Part shown: positions 44,501 through 51,459 of the stretch, piece by piece
Position numbering within the stretch: position 1 is the stretch's first letter
Layout: every line of letters starts with the position of its first letter
Assembly: GCF_025399795.1 (NCBI RefSeq)
Contig: NZ_JAODTZ010000030.1
Span: 59,791 to 123,790 of the forward strand
Reading direction: 5' to 3'
DNA length: 64,000 nt
Source: Streptomyces rhizosphaerihabitans
GTDB lineage: Bacteria; Actinomycetota; Actinomycetes; Streptomycetales; Streptomycetaceae
The notes under the pieces: model-generated
The model's input: the letters and a program-made list of their open reading frames with translations, nothing else
Told to the model about the DNA's origin: nothing
Database searches by the model: none
Made by a program: the position numbers and the translations under genes

Positions 44501-45585
44501 TCCGCCAGCTCGACTTCATCAACACGGTGGTCCGGTTCGACATCGATCCGGCGGCGGAAGACGTGTTCGCGCCCGTGCAGCGCTTCTTCCGGCATCTGAT
44601 CACGGACGGTCCGCAGGACCGCCCGGAGCAGGAGCCGACCTTCCGCATAAAGGTCGCCCCGTACGATCCGAGGACCGATGTGCGGCCGGAGGTGTGGGAC
44701 GTCCCTCAGTCGGTGATCCGCCGCAGCAACGCACGGGAGTTCAACTTCGACGCCCATGTGGTCGACAAGGGCGGGCGTCGGCTCTACGTGAACCGCGCCA
44801 CCCTGCTGGACACCCCGGTCGACGTGGCGAAGGACAACGTCTTCCAGATCCGCATCACCGCGGACTCCACCGTCCAGATCATCGACTTCGTACGCGACCT
44901 CGTCATCCGCAACGAGGAGAACCACGGCACAGTCGTCCTGCACGCCTCCGGCATCCACGACGGAGAGCGGGCGGTGGTCATCGCCGGGCCGAAGGGCGCC
45001 GGCAAGACCACGACCCTGCTGTCCGCGCTCCGCGACCCGAAGTGGCGGTACTTCACCGGCGACAAGCTGTTCTGCACGCGGGAGGACGGCCGGGTCGTGG
45101 TGCACCCGTGGCGCGACTACCCGTACGTCGGTGTCGGCACCATCCGCGCCCACGCACGGCTCACGGAACTCGTGCGCGCCCACGTCGACGCGCGGCTGGA
45201 AGAGTACGACGACTCGCACAAGATCCTCATCGACCCGGACGTCTTCGAGTCGTGGCTTGGCACACCGTTCTCCGCCGAACCGAAGCCGCTGGCGGCGATC
45301 CTGCTGCCCGAGGTGCGGCCGGGCGAGCCGCTGTCCGTGCGCAGGGTGACCGACGACAACGAGCGCTGGGCACAGCTCAACAAGATCGTCGACCGGCAGG
45401 TCGACACCACCTTCTTCACCTGGCAGTCCCACCTCGTCCCGGACTACCAGCACTTCTACAGGTCGCTCGCCGAGCTCCGCGACGATCTGCCGTACGTGGA
45501 CATGATCCGCCTGCGTGGCACGCTGGACGTCGAACCTGACGCGGTCCTCGCCGGCCGGGTCGGCGCGGCGGAGGTGGGCGCATGA
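44497..45585 (+). CDS. HPr-kinase-like P-loop protein
   Basis: The 362-residue protein has a Walker A motif AGPKGAGKTTTLLSAL around residue 165, preceded by VVLHASGIHDGERAVVI, which matches the C-terminal domain of HPr kinase/phosphorylase and PEPCK-like kinases. FTGDKLFCTREDGRV provides the acidic Mg-binding position. HPr-kinase-like proteins also occur in peptide natural-product clusters, where their substrates are mostly undefined. GTG start; overlaps neighbours on both sides. Confidence 0.72.
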   Translation: MIRQLDFINTVVRFDIDPAAEDVFAPVQRFFRHLITDGPQDRPEQEPTFRIKVAPYDPRTDVRPEVWDVPQSVIRRSNAREFNFDAHVVDKGGRRLYVNRATLLDTPVDVAKDNVFQIRITADSTVQIIDFVRDLVIRNEENHGTVVLHASGIHDGERAVVIAGPKGAGKTTTLLSALRDPKWRYFTGDKLFCTREDGRVVVHPWRDYPYVGVGTIRAHARLTELVRAHVDARLEEYDDSHKILIDPDVFESWLGTPFSAEPKPLAAILLPEVRPGEPLSVRRVTDDNERWAQLNKIVDRQVDTTFFTWQSHLVPDYQHFYRSLAELRDDLPYVDMIRLRGTLDVEPDAVLAGRVGAAEVGA

Positions 45586-46127
45586 CCTCGCTGCGGATCA
45601 CGGTGGTCGCGCCCGCGGGCACCGGGAAGTCCACCTGCGCCGGTCTGATCGAGGAGTTCGCCCGCGCACGGGGCATCTCCCACGCGCGGGTCAAGCTCGC
45701 CACTCCCCTGTACGACTTGCAGGCCGAGGTCTACCGCCGAGCCGCCGTCCCGCTGGCCGAGGGCGTTCAGGACCAGATCCTCATGGAAGCGCTCGCGGAC
45801 GCGATGCGCCGGATCAACCCCACCTCCCTGGCTGACGACTTCACCGCACGGCTCGCGTCGGTACGGGCACGGGTCGTGGTCAACGACGACCTGCGCGACC
45901 CGCATGTCGATGCCCCGGTCCTGCGCGGGCACGGCTTTCGCGTGCTGCGCATCACCTGCGACGAGGACATCCGGCTCAAACGCCTCGCGGAACGGGGCGA
46001 TCCCTCGCGCGCCGACCGCTCCACCCGTGAGATCGACCTGATCGAGCCCGACGCCGTGATCGACAACAGCGGCGATATCGCCGCCTGCCGCACCGCCGTC
46101 CACGACCTGTTGAGGAGCTGGCTGTGA
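45582..46127 (+). CDS. (deoxy)nucleoside monophosphate kinase-like P-loop protein
   Basis: The 181-residue protein starts with ITVVAPAGTGKSTCAGLIEEF (Walker A) and has VVVNDDLRDPHVDAPVL and LRITCDEDIRLKRLAERGD as lid-like elements. These features resemble deoxynucleotide monophosphate kinases and AAA-like adenylate kinases. Located directly before a dCTP-deaminase-like gene and overlapping it, it supports nucleotide chemistry in this operon. Confidence 0.7.
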   Translation: MTSLRITVVAPAGTGKSTCAGLIEEFARARGISHARVKLATPLYDLQAEVYRRAAVPLAEGVQDQILMEALADAMRRINPTSLADDFTARLASVRARVVVNDDLRDPHVDAPVLRGHGFRVLRITCDEDIRLKRLAERGDPSRADRSTREIDLIEPDAVIDNSGDIAACRTAVHDLLRSWL

Positions 46128-46708
46128 TACTCAGCGGACCCGAGATCCTTTCCGAGGTGCGGGCCGGCCGCATCCACATCGACGACTTCGACCCGGAGCG
46201 CATCGAGCCGAACAGCTACGGCTTCCGGCTCGCCGAGGACATCCTCTGGTACGACGACGAGGTCATCGACTGCTACGAGTCCCCGAAGACCAACCACACC
46301 ACCATGGGCGAGGAGGGGATGCTGCTGGAGCCCGGCCGCTTCTACCTCGGCGGAACCATGGAGGCCATGGGCAGCCCGCACTACGCGGCCACCCTGTACG
46401 CGTGCAGGTCGGCGTCCACGCTGGGCATCTGGATCCAGTTCTCCGCCCCGCTCGGGCACAGCGGCGCGGTGTTCCCCTGGACCCTGGAGATGCAGGTCGC
46501 CCATCCGGTACGGATCTACCCCGGAATGATCATCGGGAAGCTCGCCTTCTGGTCGATGCAGGGCGAACCGGTCGGCTACCGCGGCAAGTACACCGGGTCG
46601 TCCTCGGCCGTGGCGTCCCGTCTCGCGCTGGAGGCACCCCGCGCCGATGGGGCCGCGGAGCTGCTCGGGCCGGGCATTCCGGCACTCGTGTCGGTCGGCG
46701 AGGGCTAG
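46124..46708 (+). CDS. dCTP-deaminase-like protein (dUTPase superfamily)
   Basis: The 194-residue protein has IEPNSYGFRLAEDI, YACRSASTLGIWI, WTLEMQVAHPVRIYPGMIIGKLAFW and YRGKYTGSSS, aligning over its length with the N-terminal domain of the fusion at 36151. Here residue 122 is Glu, the position of the catalytic Glu of dCTP deaminases, whereas the fusion has Gln. It could deaminate a cytosine nucleotide or a modified one. Together they may be an active/inactive pair. GTG start overlapping the kinase-like gene. Confidence 0.78.
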   Translation: MILSGPEILSEVRAGRIHIDDFDPERIEPNSYGFRLAEDILWYDDEVIDCYESPKTNHTTMGEEGMLLEPGRFYLGGTMEAMGSPHYAATLYACRSASTLGIWIQFSAPLGHSGAVFPWTLEMQVAHPVRIYPGMIIGKLAFWSMQGEPVGYRGKYTGSSSAVASRLALEAPRADGAAELLGPGIPALVSVGEG

Positions 46709-46712
46709 TCGC

Positions 46713-48071
46713 ATGGACCAGGAGAGTCTGTTCCGAGTGTTGGTGTTGTTCGCGCTCCTCCTGGGGGCGGCGCATGCGATGGGCCGGCTGTTCGCCCGCT
46801 TCCGGCTGCCAAGCGTCATCGGAGAGATCGTCGGCGGCCTGCTGCTCGGGCCGACTCTCCTGGGCGTGGTGGCCCCGGGCGCTCAGTCCTGGCTGTTTCA
46901 GTCGAGCGGTCCCGCCGCGGACGCCCTCCAACTGGCCTCCCAGCTCGGCTCGATCCTGCTCATGTTCATGGCCGGGTCCGAGATGCGCAGCGTCTTCTGC
47001 CGCCGGGACGCCCGCGCCGTGACGGTCATCGCCGTGGTCGGCATGGTGCTGCCGTTCCTGCTCGCCGGTCTCCTCGTACAGGCCGTCGATGCCGCACCGT
47101 TCTACGGCCCGGCACGCGACGCCACCGCGTTCACCCTGGTCGTGGCCTGTTCGGTGGCCGTGACCAGCATCCCGGTCATCTCCCGGATCATGCTCGACCT
47201 GGGCATCATCCGGACCGCGTTCGCCCGGATCGTGCTCTCCGTCGCGGTCCTGGAGGACGTCGTCCTCAACGTGCTGATCAGCGTCGCCCTGGGAATGGCC
47301 GACCAGGGGAAGGCCGACGGATTCGGCGCGGCCGCGCTGCTGGGGGTCGGCGCCGGCGGGGAGTCCGCCGCGTACCACGCCGTCGCCTCGGTGTGCTTCC
47401 TCGGGCTCGTCGCGCTCGTCGGCCGGGGGCTGGGTCCCCGCGGGGCCGCGGCGGACAGGACGCGGCCCGGCGTCCTGTCGTCCGCCGGCGTGTCGGTGCT
47501 GCTGGTCCTCGTACTGGCCGTCGCGGGACTCTGTGTCTTCCTGGGGATTGCGCCGGTCTTCGGAGCCTTCGCGGTGGGACTGTGCGTCAGTTTCGGCCGC
47601 GGGGACCAGGACTCGCCGGCCGTGCGGACCGTCAGGGGGTTCGCCTCCGGGTTCTTCATCCCGATGTACTTCGCGATCGTCGGCCTCAAGCTGGATCTCG
47701 TCGCCCACTTCGCGCCGGTGCTCGTCGTCGGCTTCCTCGTCTTCGCGTGTGCGGTGAAGGCCCTGAGCGTCTACGGCGGCGCCCGGCTGGCGGGCCACGC
47801 CCGGTCCGGGTCGGTCAATCTCGCGGTAGCCATGAACGCACGCGGCGGGCCCGGCATCGTCATGGCGACGCTTGCCTACGACGCACAGATCGTCAGCCCG
47901 GAGGTGTTCACCGCCCTGATCCTCAACGCGGTCGTCACCTCGCTGCTCGCGGGCATCTGGCTGGAGCGGGCGGTGGCCCTGGGAGATCCGCTGGGCTCCG
48001 ACGAGCGCCCCGCACCAGCTCCGACCGACACGGCCGACCTCGTGACGAGCGGCAGGGAACGGCGGAGGTAG
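46713..48071 (+). CDS. CPA2-family cation/proton antiporter, copy 3
   Basis: The 452-residue membrane protein has FRLPSVIGEIVGGLLLGPTLL, SILLMFMAGSEMRS, CSVAVTSIPVISRIM and AVAMNARGGPGIVMATLA; the last differs from copies 1 and 2 and resembles NapA-like members. It starts five bases after the deaminase-like stop codon and is the last gene before a strong terminator, so it closes the region C operon. Confidence 0.86.
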   Translation: MDQESLFRVLVLFALLLGAAHAMGRLFARFRLPSVIGEIVGGLLLGPTLLGVVAPGAQSWLFQSSGPAADALQLASQLGSILLMFMAGSEMRSVFCRRDARAVTVIAVVGMVLPFLLAGLLVQAVDAAPFYGPARDATAFTLVVACSVAVTSIPVISRIMLDLGIIRTAFARIVLSVAVLEDVVLNVLISVALGMADQGKADGFGAAALLGVGAGGESAAYHAVASVCFLGLVALVGRGLGPRGAAADRTRPGVLSSAGVSVLLVLVLAVAGLCVFLGIAPVFGAFAVGLCVSFGRGDQDSPAVRTVRGFASGFFIPMYFAIVGLKLDLVAHFAPVLVVGFLVFACAVKALSVYGGARLAGHARSGSVNLAVAMNARGGPGIVMATLAYDAQIVSPEVFTALILNAVVTSLLAGIWLERAVALGDPLGSDERPAPAPTDTADLVTSGRERRR

Positions 48072-48088
48072 CAGCTTCGTTCACGCGG

Positions 48089-48120
48089 ACGGGGCGACGG
48101 CATGCATGCCGTCGCCCCGT
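48089..48120 (+). terminator. intrinsic terminator-like palindrome after region C operon
   Basis: The perfect 32-bp palindrome has the arm ACGGGGCGACGGCATG followed at once by its complement. It starts 18 bp after the antiporter stop codon. No U-tract follows, as is common for actinomycete terminators. Confidence 0.75.
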
Positions 48121-48161
48121 CTGCGTGGTTTCGGTGCCGAATAGGCCGGCGAAGAGCGCCC

Positions 48162-48386
48162 AAGGGCTGTCCCGTGATCCCCGGCGGGCGCACGACGACA
48201 GCCACGGCACCCCCCAAGCTCTTCGCGCAGGGGGACCCCCACACCGCGTCGTCGGATCGCCCGAATGCGCCCGGTACGAGGACGACCCGCCGCCTCGCGA
48301 CGCTCCCCCACAGCCCGAAAGGCGTGGGAGGGGCCCCAGCATCCGACGCCGCGCGCTGACCCACCAGGGATTACGGGACAGCCCTT
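48162..48386. repeat. MITE-like element with 20-bp terminal inverted repeats
   Basis: The left end AAGGGCTGTCCCGTGATCCC and right end GGGATTACGGGACAGCCCTT are inverted repeats with one mismatch. The element is about 225 bp, non-coding, and contains inner hairpins such as CCCCC...GGGGG near 48214-48237. Short elements with an AAGGGCTGTCCCGT end are frequent between Streptomyces genes and derive from IS ends. AGCGC occurs near both borders as a possible target duplication, but not exactly at the left end. The remainder of the 48072-48465 gap holds only the terminator. Confidence 0.65.
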
Positions 48387-48465
48387 AGCGCAAGCCGGTG
48401 AGCGGTTAAAGTACGTCCATGTCGTGGACACCACCACATCACCGATTAGTCGCATGGGGCACGGA

Positions 48466-48648
48466 TCAGTCCCAGCCCGTGTCGTTCAACGTGTCCGCCG
48501 AGCGGAGGAGCGACGCATCCCACCCCGTGTCCGCCTGGACGTCAGTGCGCTGGGGTCCGCCGCTCGCTGCCGCACTCAGGGGCAGCCACGCCAAGACGGT
48601 GATCGTCAGTGCCACGGCAGGGTATTTCCAAGCTTGCTTGAGGTTCAC
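48466..48648 (-). CDS. small predicted secreted peptide with DTGWD repeats
   Basis: The 60-residue peptide starts with GTG behind a good GAGGAG site. It begins MNLKQAWKYPA, then a hydrophobic segment VALTITVLAWLPL and a signal peptidase-like site SAAA/SGG. The mature part contains ADTGWD and ends in NDTGWD, two copies of one motif 16 residues apart. The peptide at 17021-17203 ends in NDTGWG. Both lie beside members of one LuxR/TrmB-like regulator family. Here the peptide is transcribed divergently from regulator 2. Secretion and signalling are inferred. Confidence 0.68.
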   Translation of the reverse strand: MNLKQAWKYPAVALTITVLAWLPLSAAASGGPQRTDVQADTGWDASLLRSADTLNDTGWD

Positions 48649-48666
48649 TTTCCACTCCTCGGAATA

Positions 48667-48725
48667 GAAACCTTTTGCACTCACGGGAAAAGTTGGACGT
48701 TCTCTGCGGGTAGCCGAAAGGTTTC
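48667..48725. promoter_or_regulatory. inverted repeat in the divergent peptide/regulator 2 promoter region
   Basis: GAAACCTTT (48667-48675) and AAAGGTTTC (48717-48725) are exact inverted 9-mers 41 bp apart. Between them lies TCTGCGGGTAG, sharing a half-site with the dyads at 21847 and 22776. The 159-bp gap must hold both divergent promoters. Confidence 0.35.
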
Positions 48726-48807
48726 CGCGTCGCTCCGCACCTCGTCCAGACTCACCCAATGGCAGCAAGTGGACGGCACTGATCGACCCAAGGGCAAAAG
48801 GGGGAAA

Positions 48808-49860
48808 ATGGGTCACGGGGGCACGCCGAAAATAGAGGAACTCAACGACGACGTAACAGCCGTGTATCTTTACGCGCTTCACGTCAAGAGTCTTCGCCTC
48901 GAAGACGCCGTAGTCGATCTGGGGATGAAGCCGGCGGAACTGAAGGCCGCCATCGAACCTCTCCTGGAGCTGAAGCTCTTACGCCGCGGAACAGAAACGG
49001 AATCTTTACTGCCGGTGCGCCCGGACATCGCGGCTGCCGATTTCTCGGCACCGATGGAGGAGCACATCCACGCCCAGATGAACCAGCTGCGCCTGCTGCG
49101 TACGCAGGTGCTGTCGCTGCTGCCGGTTTATGAAGAACATCTGGCCGAGGCGGGGGACCGGTCCGCCGTCCAGGTGTTCGATGACCCGGGCGAGGTGCGG
49201 GGTCTCCTCCGTATCGCGACCACGGAGTGCCGCGAGGAGGTGGTCACCGTCCAGCCGGGCGGCGCCAGGAACCACCGCACTCTGGCCGAGGCACTGCCGC
49301 GCGACATCGCCATGCTCGAACGGGGCATCCGTATGCGGGTGTTGTACCAGCACACTGCACGCGGAGACCTGGCCACCCGGTCGTACGTCAGCAAGATCGT
49401 CGAATCCGGCGCGGAGGTGCGCACCACGGGTCAGATCGCCGAGCGGCTGATCGTCTTCGATCGCAAGATCGCCTTTCTGCCCAACCGGCCGCGCGACAAC
49501 GGCCCTCCCGGGGCCGCCGTCGTCCAGGACCGGGTCGTCGTCGCATACCTGCTGCGCCTGCTCGACCAGATGTGGGAGGACGCCGCACCGTTCGAGGTCT
49601 CCGACCTGGGCTACCAGGGCACCGTCGTGGAGGTCAGGCGGTCGATCCTGCGGCTCATGGCCCGCGGACTGTCCGACGAGGCGGTGGCCCGGCGCATGGG
49701 GATGGCCCTGCGGACCTGTCGGCGGCACATCGCTGCGATCATGCAGGACCTGGGGGTCAGCAGCCGCTTCCAGGCCGGCATCGCCGCCCAGCGGCGGGGC
49801 TTGCTCGACGATGTGGCCGACGTCGGATTCACCGAGGAGGGTTCACGGGAGACCGGGTGA
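48808..49860 (+). CDS. LuxR-type regulator with TrmB-like N-terminal half (regulator 2), two TTA codons
   Basis: The 350-residue protein is a paralogue of regulator 1: VVTVQPGGARNHRTL, RGIRMRVLYQHTAR, RLIVFDRKIAFLP and the C-terminal HTH GLSDEAVARRMGMALRTCRRHIAAIM. The ATG at 48808 has AAGGGGGAAA upstream. Leu58 and Leu67 are TTA codons (48979 and 49006), so translation should depend on the bldA tRNA and be limited to late growth. With its divergent DTGWD peptide it is the likely switch for regions C and D. Confidence 0.86.
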   Translation: MGHGGTPKIEELNDDVTAVYLYALHVKSLRLEDAVVDLGMKPAELKAAIEPLLELKLLRRGTETESLLPVRPDIAAADFSAPMEEHIHAQMNQLRLLRTQVLSLLPVYEEHLAEAGDRSAVQVFDDPGEVRGLLRIATTECREEVVTVQPGGARNHRTLAEALPRDIAMLERGIRMRVLYQHTARGDLATRSYVSKIVESGAEVRTTGQIAERLIVFDRKIAFLPNRPRDNGPPGAAVVQDRVVVAYLLRLLDQMWEDAAPFEVSDLGYQGTVVEVRRSILRLMARGLSDEAVARRMGMALRTCRRHIAAIMQDLGVSSRFQAGIAAQRRGLLDDVADVGFTEEGSRETG

Positions 49861-49945
49861 GCGACCGACCGGCCGGCCAGGACCCCCGGGTGCCCACTGA
49901 GGCTTATGTTCGAATTGTCTTTGGCGTGATGATGCAGGCCAGTTG

Positions 49946-49976
49946 CTGCCACCGGTCCTCGCTGGACCGGCGGCAG
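49946..49976 (+). terminator. hairpin downstream of regulator 2
   Basis: The arms CTGCCACCGGTCC and GGACCGGCGGCAG pair at 12 of 13 positions around a TCGCT loop. It lies 85 bp after the regulator 2 stop codon and 61 bp before the next start, so it could end the regulator transcript or act in the 5' leader of the next gene. Confidence 0.5.
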
Positions 49977-50037
49977 ACCCGTAACGGACGATTGAGTCAG
50001 CAACGATTCGCATGAGAAGCCACCTGTGAGGTCCTGC

Positions 50038-50748
50038 ATGCCGGGAGCAGAATTGACGGACGATCCGGGGAAGAAACGAGCTGTTGTTGCCGACGATCTG
50101 CCGCTCATTCGCTGCGGGCTCCGCATCGTCGCGGAACGATGCGGGTTCGGCATCGTGACAGAGGTGGAAAGCATTCCGGAACTCCGGTGCAGCTTCGCGG
50201 CGGCACCGCCCGCTCTGCTCATCGCCGGCACCAACCTGCTCGGTGCCGACCTCATCGCCGAGATTCCCGGTGCACTGCGTCGGATTCCGGAACTCCGTAT
50301 CGTTGTCGCCGGGTCGCAGGGAGACGTCTCTGCGGCGCAGTCCGCAATCCGCGCGGGTGCCCACGGCTATATTCACAAGGGCAGCAGAATCGGAGAATTG
50401 CATTCCGCGGTCCGCGCGGTACTTGCCGGCGGGATGTACATCGATCCGCAGCTCGTCGGCCAGCTCCTCTATGACGATCCGGTCGAGCCCGTCGCCGGGT
50501 TGAGCCGCCGTGAGCTGGACGTCCTGGAAATGATCTCGAATGGACTGACCAACCGTCAGATAGCGTCCCGCCTGCACATCGGCGTACGGACGGTGGAGGA
50601 GTGCCGGGCGGTCATACGCCGCAAGACCGGGCTGAACGACCGCAGCGAACTGACCGCCTTCGCCCGGAGAGTGACCGGATCGATGGTCTCCCGTGGACAC
50701 GGCAGCCCGGCGGTCCACCGTGCCGGTGCCCTCGGCAGGCGGGGCTGA
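50038..50748 (+). CDS. NarL/FixJ-type response regulator with degenerate receiver
   Basis: The 236-residue protein has a receiver-like domain (RAVVADDLPLIRCGL with the acidic pair, and GYIHKGS with the conserved Lys) and a C-terminal LuxR HTH (LSRRELDVLEMISNGLTNRQIASRLHIGVRTVEE). The phospho-acceptor Asp position reads LLIAGTNLLGADL, so no Asp is present. It is likely an atypical regulator not controlled by a kinase; no histidine kinase is nearby. The ATG at 50038 has GAGG at good spacing. Its 3' end overlaps the convergent thioesterase reading frame. Confidence 0.8.
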   Translation: MPGAELTDDPGKKRAVVADDLPLIRCGLRIVAERCGFGIVTEVESIPELRCSFAAAPPALLIAGTNLLGADLIAEIPGALRRIPELRIVVAGSQGDVSAAQSAIRAGAHGYIHKGSRIGELHSAVRAVLAGGMYIDPQLVGQLLYDDPVEPVAGLSRRELDVLEMISNGLTNRQIASRLHIGVRTVEECRAVIRRKTGLNDRSELTAFARRVTGSMVSRGHGSPAVHRAGALGRRG

Positions 50749-51459
50749 CAGGCCTCGTCTGCCGAGGGCACCCGCTCCGACTCGCGCAGGGCGCGGTTCA
50801 CCTGTGCCACGGCTTCCGCCGCCCGCTCGGCGTGGAAGAAATCGCCCGCGCCGTCGAGCACCACCGTCCGGGCCGCCCTTCGGGTCACCCGGTGCCGGCC
50901 CGGCGCCTCCTCCGGCGTGGTCACCACATCCCGCGTGCCCACCAGCACGGTGAGAGGACAGCCGATCCGCTCCAGCGGACGGGTCGCGCGGTACTCCTCG
51001 TACATCCTAAAGTCGCGGCGCACCCGCGGCTCGAAGTGGGCGACCGCCTCCTCGTGCAGCAGCAGTTCCCGCGGCACACCGCCGAGCGCCGCCACCGCTT
51101 CGAGGAACTGCCGGTCGGGCAAGGTGTGCAGGGACCCGGTACCGGTGAGCAGACGGGGCGGTCGCACGGCTCCGACGAACAGATGCACCGGCTCGGCCGT
51201 CTCTCCCCAGCCGCCGCACCGTCTCGAAGGTCAGCAGACCGCCGAGGCTGTGCCCGTACAGGACGTACGGGCCGCCCGCGGCGTGCTCGGCGACTCGCTC
51301 CGCAATCTCGGCGAGCCCCTGCGCGAAGGGCAGGCCGGTGGCCGTGCGCGCGCTCGGCAGATCCAGCGCGACCGACTCCACCCCCCGGCGCAGATATGGA
51401 CGCCAGCGGTCGAAGGCCCGCGCCGAACCGCCCGCGTGCGGAACGCAGAACAGTTTCAC
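50556..51459 (-). pseudogene. type II thioesterase, frameshifted
   Basis: The N-terminal part in one frame has KLFCVPHAGGSARAF and VLYGHSLGGLLTFET with the nucleophile Ser. Homology then moves to another frame with VHLFVGAVRPPRLL, FRMYEEYRA and VLVGTRDVVT. Removing one C from the CCCC run at 51205-51208 would restore a continuous RRLGETAEPVHLFVGA. The catalytic His region, usually GGHFF, reads GAGDFFH, so the His is also lost or shifted. The restored frame has no stop until 50556, far past the usual family end, and overlaps the regulator gene. Either a decayed proofreading thioesterase or a sequencing error plus divergence. Confidence 0.65.

Noticed and set aside
48162..48386. Small reading frames inside the MITE-like element
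   Set aside because: They only cover inverted repeats and hairpins and have no start signals.
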